Below are positions 22,293 through 34,965 of a stretch of DNA of 39,052 nucleotides, piece after piece. Position 1 is the stretch's first letter, and the number at the start of each line of letters is the position of its first letter. The translations under genes and the position numbers were made by a program. The stretch lies in the NCBI GenBank assembly GCA_900618425.1, contig UZAN01039525.1:13885-52936 (forward strand). Direction: 5' to 3'. The notes below the pieces were generated by a model that ran no database searches, was not told where the DNA came from, and saw only the letters and a program-made list of their open reading frames with translations. The stretch comes from Echinostoma caproni. Its lineage: Eukaryota > Platyhelminthes > Trematoda > Plagiorchiida > Echinostomatidae.

Positions 22293-25200
22293 GTGAGAAA
22301 ACGATTCATTAGTACGGTTATCGACCGCGAATATTTACGATTTATTAGACCCACACCGCCGTAACCTCTTTGTTTCGTGTAGCTGAAGACAGAATTTAAA
22401 TAGGTATTAAATTGATATTTGAAAATGTAGTGGGTAAACTGTACTAAATCTGTTTTCACGTTTCAATGAGGCAAATTCAGTCCTGGATTTCTTGTTGACG
22501 TGTCTTTCCGTCTATCCTGCCAAAATGATAATCCGGGAGGGGGGTTTCACACGCCTGTCATATTTCCATTGAGATTTTTTCCAACGGCTTCACGACTAAC
22601 TGAGCTGTATTTTGTCATTCAAAACACCGGTTTCTTTCAAGGTAATAAAACCCCTGTGCTCGGTACTAAGAGGAAATGGTAGGAGCCTCGCGTTTCAGTA
22701 GTGCTAAAGACCACTGTTCTGACAGTAGATTTTCAGACGATCAAATGGTTATTTTGGACGAAACACCTTTTCAAAATGTAAGAAAAATTAAAAAATAAAG
22801 AAATTTTGGAGTCTCAGTTACAAACAAAACCTTAGAATTTAACTGTTGAGCGATATCAGATCAGGTTTACAAATCCGTACATGTACGTTACAGGAGAAAT
22901 CGAAAGAATTAGCTCAAACTGCTGAAGCTAGATAACTGATCTTATGAAACCGATTGGATTGAATGCTTCTCCAAAAAGAATTATTGGGCAGATGTTCAGC
23001 AGGTTTATCAGCTAATTTTTATCTTTATGGTATATGTATGATTCAGTTGTTACCGTTACGAGTGTTTCAAGGACTATACGTGATCACAGATCCAAATAAA
23101 TCAATTTCAGTGAGTGAGTGAAATATCAAAGGTCACAAGTTTTGTAAGTGATGCCATTCAACAGTTCCGTTCAAGGATAACAGGTGCTGCTTATGTGCAC
23201 AAAACATTCAAATTACTCTCTCCTTCTCAATAAAAAGGCAACCTTAGTTCTTTTTATTTCCGCGTCACCATCGTCACCGTATCGGGCATTTTCGCATAAA
23301 CCCTTTTGGTAATCAGTGTTTAATGTTCGCTTTGGTATTCAAGAAAGCTCACCAAGTAAATGTATAGTTCCGTGAACAGCACAAAGTGAATGAATCCACT
23401 TGAATTCGTTAACGTTTTGTTTGCGCATATTCAGACCCGGGAGGAAGTGGTGTCACATATCTGTGTTAATTCCTAAAATAAGCAATGCTCACTTTTTAAA
23501 CAGTTCAGGTTCATGGTTCTCCATCTTGTTACTCAGAATAAGATGAACATAGAAACCCCTAATAAATATTCTTCCAACTCGAGACACGGGATATTAATCT
23601 CATCCTGAAAGGAATACCCACTTTCATCTCTATTCATCATGAGCATTACAGCATGGTGTTTTGGATGATAATCTGTTGTAGACTCCTGGAGATGTTGTCT
23701 AAGAAACCGTCTGAGAATCAGATAAGAAAACATCAACTGGACACGTTTGATAAGTCATGGATTCGGTGAGTTTTATTCACCTATACTTCGAAAAAGTTAA
23801 ACGCATTGCTATTTTCGGTGCCTTTTGCATGGTGATCTTATCAATATTTTCCATGGTTTACATACCCAAAACCATTGAAGCACCCGAATTGTTGTTAAGG
23901 CCAACCACTTGTTCGCGTACACCTCCGGAAGCGCCCCATCATTTTCTCAAACTGATGATCTTATGTGGGCATAGACTTGGTATGCAGTTCTGATTCGCAT
24001 TGTTCTGGAGTCACGTAGGCGTGATTGGTGCTAGCAGGTCATCGTTGTTCCCCCAAAAGGACGTGGGGATCGTCGGGCGAAGCGCGGCACTCAAAACGAA
24101 TCGATATAAAAAGGCAGTTCATCAATATCCTGTTGATCATGCTGGATGGAGGTGGCAAGAAAGAATACCAATATGTACGGCATAACCATTGCCATTACCC
24201 GCTAATTCACGTGTTAGGTAAGATGCTGCTGTCCTCAGTCCTACAAATTAACCAATCAATCGGAGTTGACGAGTAAAATGTTTTCATTAACAATGAGAAA
24301 TAGTTCCATGTTGGGCACCACGTTCTAGTCATTTTCCGACCAGCTTTTGTTTTTCGAGAACACAACACATACTGTCAGTGAATACAGTCGAAATTTGTTA
24401 CAGACAATTCACTGGACACTGTAAAAGTACAGTTTAGTTTACTGAACCGGGGACAACGTTTGTTTATGTTCGGTTTAATTTGGTTCAATTTGTGCAATCA
24501 CAAGGAATAACATTACAATTCCGTGCACCGCTTTCAGTTACTGCCCCTTAGGATTACTAATTGATTGATCAATGAAGAAAGTCGGAGTAGCTGAAGGAAT
24601 TAAAGATATAGGAGCAGGGTAAAGAAGAAGTTACAAACCGCACGAAGGAAGTGTGCACTTTAGTGACGTCATTGACACCTGATTCCCGTAGCTTTTTGGT
24701 CGATCTCATGTGGTTAGCGGTCAATGAGTGTCATTTGGCTAGTTTCACCTTTTTACGTATACAGACCAATTGGGGTATACCAATATAATCTCGTGTGTTT
24801 GGGGATACGAGGACGAATCAAACAAAGGGTGTTATCATTAAAGAGAGGCTTGAGACTCCAGGGTATGACATTTCCTCGCGTGAGCCAAAAATGATGCAGT
24901 GAAGTCGTATGCTCGGAACCTGATGTGTGTGTGTGTGTATATATTGTCTTAGGATCTAATGTAGCGCGTATTATTTTGTCTTCACTGGTGCTCAGAATGA
25001 GATCCTTCTAATTAGGGGATGCAACTCGTAGCCCTCATTAACTGTCAAGATCGTGAGTGCATAGCTACGTGAACTCAACCTATTCCGATGCTGTTCCTGC
25101 AAATTGACTGACCACGAGGCCCGTATTCTCTAGTAAGACTGCTTCCGGCGTCACGGAGATTTTTTGATTGCTTTTGACGGTGTTATGACGATATTAACAT

Positions 25201-26957
25201 GTTGACACGCTATAACGAAGGGCACTTACAGAAGACAGTTAGACATCTAGTAGAATGCTGTCAAACGTATCTGCTTATTCGACAATGTGGTTGACTCGGG
25301 CGAGCGTTTGTTTTCGTAAGAATTCGATTTACTATACCTAAAATATTATTACTCTATCAGTCAGTAATAATTTCGTTCTGCCCCTCTGAGTAAATAAATT
25401 GTCATCTAAGCCAGTCCATTATTCACATCAAGCTAGATGAAGGCGACGATTATTCTCCAAATGTGGTTTTACAACTCCTCGATGTTAATGGAAACATTTG
25501 GGTTGCTGTGTCCTTTGACCAACGGTTCATAATATGTTCTATCTAATGAAGCTTGATAACGTTTGATTGAATTGGTCAACAAGACGAAGTTATCGAAAGG
25601 AACCACGACTTCCGGCGTATTTTGGATCAACTCTGAATACAGTGTGTCAGCTAGCATGGTTTGATATGATAAACTCAATGCGGATGAAAACAAATGACAA
25701 CTGGAAGGGGTTCGTTTGCATCGACCTGTTTGGAATGGTATTTGCAAGCGAACTGGAGCGTCACTCCCAAGCGACGGTGATCGCGTGTGTGTGCGTGTGT
25801 GTTAGCTTAGTTAAGAGAACCGGAAGTAGGTAAGATAGCATAGTTTAGAGCGTGTGTTCTCAACATTGAAGCGTTGTTTGATTGAATGAATCATGTATCT
25901 CTGCTTGTGAATTTGACGGAACAATATTAACTCAAGTTTGCCAAAATATCGGAAAACTAAGCATAAAAGTCAACAGCGAAGAGTGATTTTTGCACTAAGA
26001 TTGTTTATTCCTTTTGTTTATCGGTGATGGTTCCACATTATCTCTCTATTGGTTTGCGAATTTCTTTCGTTACTGTCAGACTTCATAGCGTGTTTTGACG
26101 AAGCACAATAAAATCAAACATATTTCGAAAGTACTTATTCGTGACAAAGTTTTATTTAGTGTTGATTTTACGATAGTGACCGGTCGCTTGGACTGAAATA
26201 TCGATTAATGAGATGTCGAAAATGCGAATGTTGTTCACCTTAACATGTTTCGCAGAATAATGGAATGCAGGAAACATCAAAAATAGATCAATAAGTATTC
26301 AGATGATGGAATTTGCGAAAAAATCGATTGATTTACTATCAATGGAAATATATTTAGCGGTTAATTATTATAGTATCCTCTTACTATTAAACGACTTTAA
26401 AAAATTTCAAGGTTGTCACGGAATACAAAGCGACTGTTTGATAATCTTGCGACAGATGAGTTATTTTCGTTTGGGTTACAAAGAAGCATGTGTGCCTTCA
26501 TGTGTGTGAAGAATACAGTTTTTTGGATGGAGTATCCAAAGTCTGTAATGATCTTGAGCAGCATGGATGCTAAGAACGATTCATCGAGAGGAACTCATTA
26601 GAAGTACGGACGTTTACCCTAGTCTGGGAGGATGCCGTTTTCCACCTTTTAATAAATGAGACAACGACAGTAGAAAATCAGCAAAAAGGTCATATACATG
26701 AGTCTTTTTCGGATACGCTTGTAAATAAGCTGTCTTATTTGTTTGTGTTTGTGACATTAATTAGTGAATGTTCACCGAACTTTCTTTAGAGTGAATGATA
26801 TTACCCTCGGTGAATCATCTCATAAGACGTAAAAAATGAGTGTTTTCTGGTTAAATGACACTAATCTTGTATCAGTGAGCGTTAGGTTTAAAGGAGACAT
26901 GATAAATAATGAACTAATTACGTCGTATAAAAATATTTCTCACACCTGCACATACAG
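22293..26957 (+). other. Intron 8 (4.7 kb)
   Basis: Boundaries are GTGAGA and CACATACAG. It holds unexplained frames: minus 23533-23736, plus 23757-24276 and minus 25469-25747. A (TG)n microsatellite lies at 24923-24940 and a second GT-rich run at about 25785-25802. Confidence 0.6.
24923..24944. repeat. (TG)n(TA)n microsatellite
   Basis: An uninterrupted TG run followed by TATATA. Likely length-polymorphic. Confidence 0.8.
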
Positions 26958-27179
26958 CTCCACAGCAAAATTCCTCACTTCAAACCGTTCAGCGAGCTCC
27001 GAAGAGGTGGAAGAACTGTCTGATTGTCGTCGTTTTTTCAATGAAACCCGTCCGGAATGCGATAGCTCCATTGATCCTGGTGTGCGAAGCACAACACCGC
27101 TTTGTGAACTTTCCCCGCCAAAGTTCGGAAGTACACACATGAAAACCAGTGATTGTGTTTCGGATCATAATTCTTCTGA
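26958..27179 (+). CDS. Exon 9, Ser/Glu-rich linker
   Basis: The acceptor is CACCTGCACATACAG and the donor is CTGA/GTAAGC. One base completes Ser, then 73 open codons follow, leaving GA. The peptide is Ser/Thr/Glu/Pro-rich (SNRSASSEEVEELSDCRRFF in its first half) and probably disordered. Phase matches on both sides. Confidence 0.85.
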
Positions 27180-28548
27180 GTAAGCTGATCCCCCCTGGTC
27201 TATTAGATTACTCATTTTTCAAGCTTACTGTCCTGCGTTTTGCGTTTGCATAAATGATTACTTTCCACGGATACAATTGTTCTTCCATTTTTTTTGAACG
27301 TCCAGTCTGTGAGCTCATGTTAATCTAATTGTTCTAGTTACACAAGTGATCCTATGGTTTTCATGGCGTATGTAATAGAAGATGAGGTTTTCATGTGATT
27401 ACAGTAAAGTTTGATAAAAGGTGTGCCGTCATGTTGCAGTACGAGAACCTTGTTTAGTGGTGTTGGTTAGCTTATTGATCATCCGCAAAAAAAATCTTTT
27501 TTACACTTGAACTAGTAGGATAGTTGTCAGCAAATTATATGATCCACCAGAGGACTGAGCTAGTTTTCAAACTCATACCAAAATTATATTGTTGGCTTCT
27601 AGCGAACAAACTTGACCGGCACAGTCACGGTGCTTGTAGGCCCATCAGTTCCGAGTGTGAAACTGGCGTGGTAGAAATCAATGAAGGTTTTGGCACACCA
27701 ACCGATTGATTTTGTTCACTGATAAAAACACAAACATGCTGATCCCAGCGCGTCTGTCATATTGCTTTCTATCCGTTAATAGAATGTCATGGTTTTGTAA
27801 TAGAAATAAGTGTTTTTTATTACGAATGTATGAACCGTCAGTCTAATTTCTCCTGCATGAAGGTAAATAAATAAGAATTCAGTTCACCCGAGCTATAAGA
27901 ACCAATTTTCAATACTTTGTCAACATAAATAAGCTTCTTGGAATCATTCGCAACGAATCTTGGGTGTTAAGTACAAATTAGTAGCCTCCAGGTAACTTTT
28001 GGCCTGTTTCTTCGAGGGTGCGCGTTTAACACTTGGAGAATTACGCGCAACATCAACAACAGGCGGACTGAGATTGGTCACAATGTTTTCCGTAAACATC
28101 TGCACGTTTATGTTCAAAAGACATTGCTCGTCAGATGGAAACCCGCCTGATGGTCCACGACTACGTCTTCAGTGAATCCAAGCTGCGTTAGTTTGAGTCG
28201 TTCACATGAAGAGGTTGCTGTCCCATTGCTGCCCTGTGATGTGGAGCTACACTGACCATAGACTTGAGGTAGCCTCCGGAAACTGCAATGCCAGTGACCA
28301 TCGATACTGGTAATCACATTCCAATCGGAAGCAGAAGTGATCAACAAATGTTTCATACTGTATAGCGAATTTCGTCATATGAAGCGCAAACGATGCGTGA
28401 ACAGACAAGCTGGGAAGAAGTGGACAGATGGTTTAGTCTGGTTAGATCTTGTCAGCAGTGTGAATCAATTGACCAGACTGGGTCATAAGTATGCACATAT
28501 TTTGAGTGCGATGCATTTAATTTTCGATATTACCTTTCTCTACCAAAG
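27180..28548 (+). other. Intron 9 (1.4 kb) with a SINE fragment
   Basis: Boundaries are GTAAGC and CTACCAAAG. It contains a minus-strand frame at 28114-28356 and a family A SINE piece just before exon 10. Confidence 0.6.
28356..28490 (-). mobile_element. tRNA-derived SINE, family A, copy 4 (decayed)
   Basis: GCGTGAACAGACAAGCTGGGA, GTGGACAG, CTGGTTAGATCTTGTCAGCA and GTGTGAATCAATTGACC follow the order of copy 1. It is truncated before the tRNA promoter boxes and ends 58 bp upstream of exon 10. Confidence 0.7.
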
Positions 28549-28651
28549 ATCCCCCGAAATCTCCAAACGGCATGGCATTGACCCAAAGCCGATTCAATCA
28601 ATTGATCCCATTATTTTTCTACGTCAAAGAAACCAAGCCTTAGTTCAACAG
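28549..28651 (+). CDS. Exon 10 of coiled-coil gene
   Basis: The acceptor is TTACCTTTCTCTACCAAAG and the donor is CAG/GTATGA. The first base completes GAA (Glu). It then encodes a Pro/Lys/Ile segment (SPEISKRHGIDPKP) and the start of a helix (IIFLRQRNQALVQQ), leaving in phase 0. Confidence 0.85.
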
Positions 28652-30199
28652 GTATGAATTTGTGATCGTTATTGTTTTATTTACGAATGAATGATACCAA
28701 AATATATAGTATATTCGAGTTGGAATAAAATAACTTTGAACCGCTCGAAAATTCATGATCAGTGGTGTGTGATATCCGCCATAGTTGTAAGAAAACTCCG
28801 CCTTTTTTATACGCATAATCTTTCATTAGTGGGGATTTTGAATTTTTATGAAATATCCTTTGAACTTTGCCTGAACATAGAAGCACTGGCTCACCTAACA
28901 ATCAACATGATTTATAATCGAAGGCCTTCAATTGGATTTTGACTGTGCCGCATGGTGTCATCAAGACGGAGTTCGAGCCTGTGCTGTTTATATCCAAATT
29001 GTCATAACCCAATCAGTGTTTTCCTTTGTTCCCGTAGCAGTTACCTAGTATGCACTTCCGGACATCTGCGACCATAGCTTCATTATTTTGCGTAGCGTTT
29101 CACAGAAATTCTGACGTGTCTTATTACTTTTACGTTTAGAATGACCTAATAATTTTCTGTCTAGTCTCTAAGCTTGCTGTTTTATGATTTACGGCATAAC
29201 TCAAGCAGACACCACTCATCATACCGATTACAGTCATTCTCAAAATGGCGATTGCCGTCACATTTGGCCGTGTTTGTATACTTTGCCCATAATCGTAATA
29301 AACCATTAGCAAGGCAAGCAGACTATTCTGCTCACTTTGAACCACAGGCTTTTCCGACGTAATCATAGATGTATCTAATCTTCAACGGTGGCACCAGTGC
29401 ATTGAAGCAGCGCTCCGTTACGTATAGAAACAGGGATCTATTTTGTCCGCTCACCGGTTTATTATGGCAGTCACACTTGCTTTCTTTGCTAGAACACGTT
29501 TTGTGGGACTGCTTAGTGAAATCTAAAAACCTGAGTTTTGGATGGGGCCACTATCTGTAAATTGATAATCCACTGAAAAGTGTGATGAAGCAAACCGTTT
29601 CTTTTCAATGGCTTTTGTGCTTCTTCGCTGTGTGTGCGTGACTAATCCTCATTGAGTGCATCCTAATCATAGTAGCAAATATAAGTGATTTTACACATAC
29701 ACACATACACACTCAAGCGTCCAATCGCAAGGTGCACTATCATCTGACATGCACATTCTGAACGCCTCTATCCGCGACAACTAGAAATCGTCCAAATGCC
29801 TTGTTCACCACCCGTTCACTGCTCATAATAATAATGGTTTAGCCCACAAGTTACAGGGGCGGAAAGTATCGTTCCATGGTTTCGTGAATGAACTCAGAAA
29901 GTGACGGAAAACGTGAGCACATCTCAATCTTACTGTAGAATTAAAAAGACGAGGTTGTTTGTATTCAACACAAGAACGTAAAAGGACTGGGAACTTTGTT
30001 CAGCCGAACAGCAAGGTAGATAATTTCATTTTCGAACAATATAAGGATTACAGTAATAAAACATAGCCGAAATAATAACAGATTTTAGAGTTTGTCAGCA
30101 AATTCAGACGATTGACTTCCGATGGACCGTAGCGACCGTAGCCAAAATTAGGAGAGCAAAAGAAATCCTATTTAGATAGTCATTCGCATTTAACTCACA

Positions 30200-30510
30200 A
30201 TTACTTGTATGTAGTGTCTCCCTTCGTTGCTATTGGGCCAAATTCAACTGACTGACGATCTCTGACGACGATACCTGAACAAACATAAATTGTTATATCG
30301 GTTCAGGCCTGGCATGAGCTGGTTGGAATAAGGGTAACGCGCTCGCCTTCGGTGCAATAAGTCCGGAGTTCAAATCCCGGACGGGACGGTGGATATGCAC
30401 TACTGACGAGCTCTAATAAGAGCGAAACGCGAGTCTAGTGCTTCCGAGTGTATGTTTGACTGGAAGAGCTGGGAAATGTGCGTGAACGGGAGGTTTGAAG
30501 GATGGTCAGT
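30200..30510 (+). mobile_element. tRNA-derived SINE, family B, copy 2
   Basis: The best-preserved copy. The A-box region is GAGCTGGTTGGAATAAGGG (from about 30316). The B box GTTCAAATCCC lies at 30368-30378. The tail has GAGCTCTAATAAGAGCGAA and GAGTGTATGTTTGACTGGAA, shared with the other two copies. Confidence 0.8.
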
Positions 30511-33382
30511 TCTAATCAATCAATTAATCAATAAATAGTTGTGGTTGAGAAGCATCAATGCGAACGTTAAACAGAAAACAGCAAGCAAACCAGGCCCCAT
30601 GTACGAAGTGTATGGGTTACATAAGTTGAATAAGATGTTTCAAAGAGTATGTAGAGGATCCTGAAGTCCATCCGTAAGAGTAATGAAACAAAATGTAAAA
30701 CCGTTTTGAGGGCAGGTGTAAGGAAAAGACAGAACCACTGAGGGTTGTGTTCTTGATAGGGTTCTCTCGACGCATACCACAGTTGACTGAGATTAAAACT
30801 TGACCTACTCCGTGCAGTGAATTTCACGATCTAACCAAGTGCGATCACAAAAGACCTCAACACTATTTATGGATCTAATCTGATAGTACTATAATCTCTA
30901 CGGCATCATCACAATTCTGAGATTCACTGCAACTGATGATCGATCGGACCTCGCTGTAGAACAGACATAATTCGTACATCGTAAATTAATGCAAAAAGCT
31001 GCATTCCACATTGATTGTTGTGGATATATCTGAGGCAGGAAACCTCTATACTACAAAGAAACTAAAACCTTTTTTTGTTCAAATCTAGGTGCATTGTATA
31101 TTATTTTTCTGAAGCAAAGGGAACTATAGGTAGCGGTCATTTAAGGTTGTAAGCAATGAAGGATTGTGCGAGACTCAAATGAACAAATATACATTGTGAT
31201 GCTAGTCATAGAGAATCAGTGAAAAAAATATTTTACCTTTGTGCTGTCGATCTCTACCCGTGTCCTAAAGTCCCACCTGTTCAATACGTTCAAATCGAAC
31301 AGGAACAAGTGGGCTTTGTGCAGTATGACAATCTTCCGTCTCATATAGCTTCGTTAAATTGTTGGAGAAATTATTCGATCAACGCCGGTTGTTCATAACT
31401 ATTTGAGGAACCTACATATGTGTAACTTGAAGAATAAATGACTAATCTGACGATATCTGTCTGATCAAGGTATGAGCCAGGTGTTAAACGCCTCGTCAAA
31501 TCAGGCAACAAGTGTGTTGAAGTTACAACGATTGTCGTATTTGACAGATTGTGTAGTGCAAATAGCAAGTGCTAGAAACTGCACCAAACTCACGATTCGG
31601 GAAGACGAAGCCAGTATGTTGGAGGTAACATGCCATCATCTTTACAATTGAGTTGCGTGGGCTTCGGGTCACATCAACCGGACTTCTGAGTGGAACGGTG
31701 TGATATCCAGTTTTGAGAACAAGGTTAAACCCCACCGATCAAGTTAGCTTTTCACCATAGACTCCTAATTGGGGGCTCTGTCATGGCGCTATGGCGCTAT
31801 TTTTTTTCGAACGAAAAGTGTCGATTGGTGTTTCTCGAACAAAATCAGACAGTTGAGTCACACGTCAAAACCTTGAGTGATTTCTTCCTGGCGTTCCCCC
31901 AAAACGATTGGTAACCATGATTTTCCAACATGATGTGTTGTGTTTCAGTCATGAATAATACAGGTATTTTTGTTATCATTTGGATGTTTTGATAATTTCC
32001 CTCCAGATGAAGAGTTATTAGCACTTCGCAAGACCGGGAACATATGTTCTAGACTAAGTAGACATGATAAAGCCTAGATGAAACTCTATTTGGTTTCTCC
32101 ATAAGTTGTCGCATCGTTGAACTAAATTTGATCACCCTGGGTGATTTGGCTGACGAGGAATTGCCGGCAAGTAGAGTGGGCTTAATAGCATTTCACACAC
32201 TAAGGGTTTGTTGATGGTGGAGATAGATATTGATGTTCGGTCAAAGGTCATCTGAGACGGGGAGAAGGGCTGTACCTTGCTACACATTGTCTGGATGAAA
32301 TCGATTTTCACTGGGGTTGGTGTTGACGATTAATTTGGGTCTAGGGTGTGCGGAGAGCTTGGACTAACTGCTTTTATGCACACAGTTTGACTGTGATAAG
32401 ACCAATAGGTCTAGCTTAAGCGGTGGCTCGCTTGTGGCGAGGGGCTGAGGAGAAAACATGAGAGATAAATATAAGTGTGGATTATGTTCTTACACAGACT
32501 GAAGCCGTTCACGCAACTAGTCATGTCAACAATCATGTATGCGCAAGGTGAATCCAACTTGACACGCTGTCTGTTATAGCCCCATCGACCGAGGTCAATT
32601 ATCGGGTTCGTTCATTCTTCTCTAAATTTCGTTTGATCAACTGTCAAACGTATAACATTCCCGGGATGGGGGTAGCCACAAACAGTCAGACCCCACCCCA
32701 CCTAAACCTTCATTCTGGTACGGTGACCCACTAGAAAGATACTCTTATTTACTCATGGAGAAGTCAGCTAAATGGGACCGGATGGACGTTGTGATAAAAC
32801 CGGTCCACTAGGTAGCCAAAATGGCAAAGGAAAAATCACTTTGTAGGGTTCCATTAGAGTGTGCTTCATCTGAAGTTGCAACGTTTCACTTGAAGTTGAT
32901 CTTTCGGGTGTCGTAGTTCCAATTACCCTGAGCTTCTGTGGCGTTATGATGACGACAAAGACTTTGCAGTATTTTTTGTTATACTGTATCCCGTTCGATC
33001 AACCTAAATCCTATGTAACTCTTTTTATTATGCATCGTTCCATTGTTGTATTCATTCATGGTTTTCACGCCCTACTTGTACTTACCGACTATGTGATTTT
33101 TTATTGTCAAGGTAGTGCCGCACATAAACACGCAAGTAATGTCAGTTATGTCGTATAGGGTTAGTGTATGCCCATATGTCTTTGGTGAATGTTCAGTGCC
33201 CTGGGACGTGAAAATTGACCTATAGACAAATATGTTTACTGTTTGAGCAGTGGGATGAGCATTCTTGCTGGGCAACTAAATTTACTTTGCACCTTTTATA
33301 AATAAAAAGTGCGCCTATACCCGTTTTTGCCAGTTGCGTCGTAAGATTGTTTCCCTAATTGATTGATTTGCACTGAATTTCC

Positions 33383-33640
33383 TTCGGACTTCACCTTCAC
33401 TCACGATCCCCAGTTCATGGATTCAACCATACATTGGGAAGCACAAAACTCTGGTTTCGCTCTTATAAGAACTCATCAGTAGTGCGTATCCATCGTTCGG
33501 GATTAGAACTCAGGACCAATCGCATGGAAGGCCTGTGCGTTACCACGGTGCGAACCAGCTTATACCATGGCTGGACCGAATGGCCAATTCATGTTTGTTG
33601 AGGTGTCATCTTCAGTGATAGTCAGTCAGTTCATTTGGCC
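33383..33640 (-). mobile_element. tRNA-derived SINE, family B, copy 3
   Basis: Reverse-complement match to copy 2 across tail, B box (degraded, GAGTTCTAATCCC on the sense strand), A-box region and 5' extension (GGCCAATTCATGTTTGTTGA in + orientation). It ends 117 bp before exon 11. Confidence 0.8.
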
Positions 33641-33757
33641 CTTTTCGTACTTTGGGCTCAGCTTTCATGTCTGATTAGGGTAAAATTGTGTGACATGAAT
33701 GAATGTTCACTTGGATTTTATCTAACCATAAACGCACTTCATTCTCACACATGATAG

Positions 33758-33889
33758 CTTCAAGTTGCACGGGACGCAAAACTAGATGCCGAACATCAGG
33801 CCTCAATTAACTTACAGAAGGCAGACAAACTGGGTATGATGCTGCACAAAACGCACCACGAGCGTGAACGGTATCGACGGATTGTGGAG
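33758..33889 (+). CDS. Exon 11 of coiled-coil gene
   Basis: 44 codons, phase 0 at both ends, donor GAG/GTACGT. The acceptor is CTCACACATGATAG, weaker in pyrimidines. It encodes a continuous charged helix (LQVARDAKLDAEHQASINLQ, then KADKLGMMLHKTHHERERYR), a strong coiled-coil candidate. It has no ATG and lies too short between stops to stand out as an ORF; it was found from the splice sites and frame. Confidence 0.85.
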
Positions 33890-34694
33890 GTACGTCCATT
33901 CAGCACGTTTTGATCAAGGAGAAGCTAGCCCTGATATTGCGCCTATTGTATCCCGTTTTCCGCATCGTGTTCGACAAATTATCCTTGTTTTTAGTCACGA
34001 AGAGCAAAACCAAAACACAACTTGTCATCAACACCGTGGCTGAATCAACTGAGTTTCGTCAGTCATCATAAAAACAACGTATATTTGACTCGAACTCCAT
34101 CCCATCTTTGGATTTCGTGTTTTGTTCCATATCGTACAGTCCGGAGCGTTTGAGCCCACTGAAAGCATCAGGTTCCGTGAATGCAATTGAAATGCAATGA
34201 CCGTACGAGGAGTTACGGCTACACTAGTGCGTATTGGCATATCGTGCATGAACAAAGGATATTCCTATGTACATCAAATTCACCGGTGCTTATTATGTTT
34301 ACTTAATGTAATGTGAGAATAGCTCAGCTTCATGACTGTATTCAGAATGAATTTTCGGAATATAGTTCTAGCTAGTAACTCCAATACTCCTTAATGATTT
34401 TCTTACATCCCCAAGTGCTACTTGCATGAATATCCGGCTATTGAGATAGCTTCATCTATTTGAACCTAGATACGCCCCGGTCCAATTTTTGTAAGCTTGG
34501 TTTGGCTTGATACTTTCGAGGGGAGGATTAGTATAAAACACCAGTGTTCCAATTTAGTTCCAAAGTTGTATTAGGGCTAAATTACAAAGCTGAAGAATAG
34601 GTAACTTCAGAGGACGTTTACACGCTGGAATCGAATGATACTATGAAAAAAATCTTTTTACTTCCATTTTTTATTTATTGAATATACAACTTTA

Positions 34695-34850
34695 CAGTCA
34701 ATTTTCAGGAAGGGGGCTGCGGCCATGTAACGACTGTCTGGGGAAATACAGAATTAGGGAAGACGGGCGGCGGTGGCGCGGTTCGAACACGGGACTTACG
34801 GGTCCCGGTTTGGTGACCTAACCACTTGGCCACCACCGCCCAATTTAATT
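34695..34850 (-). mobile_element. tRNA-derived SINE, family C, copy 2
   Basis: On the minus strand it begins GGGCGGTGGTGGCCAAGTGG, with an A box TGGCCAAGTGG (34822-34832) like tRNA-Leu. A B-box-like GTGTTCGAACC lies at about 34780-34790, followed by the family C body (CCGCAGCCCCCTTCCTGAAAA). Confidence 0.75.
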
Positions 34851-34907
34851 AAGTTTTCATTCATTTCATTTTCCTCTCTTTCATTTTACTTCCTTTCATT
34901 AAGTACA

Positions 34908-34965
34908 CAAGGATACAAATTTTCAGGAAGGGGGAAGCGGCCAATCAAAGGGCTGCCATACAACA
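34908..34965 (-). repeat. SINE family C tail fragment
   Basis: ATTTTCAGGAAGGGGGAAGCGGCC repeats the body end seen at 34701-34724. It lies in direct orientation 215 bp from it and lacks a tRNA part. Confidence 0.6.

Larger units (their letters stand above)
28652..33757 (+). other. Intron 10 (5.1 kb)
   Basis: Boundaries are GTATGA and CATGATAG. It holds two family B SINEs in opposite orientation (30200-30510 and 33383-33640) and an (AC)-rich run near 29693-29712. 28700-30190 and 30530-33380 show only chance-like frames. Confidence 0.6.

Noticed and set aside
26412..26481. Possible cassette exon before exon 9 (LSRNTKRLFDNLATDE)
   Set aside because: The acceptor TTTCAAG is poor and the only phase-correct donor (GTTACA) is weak. 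Exon 8 joins exon 9 without it.
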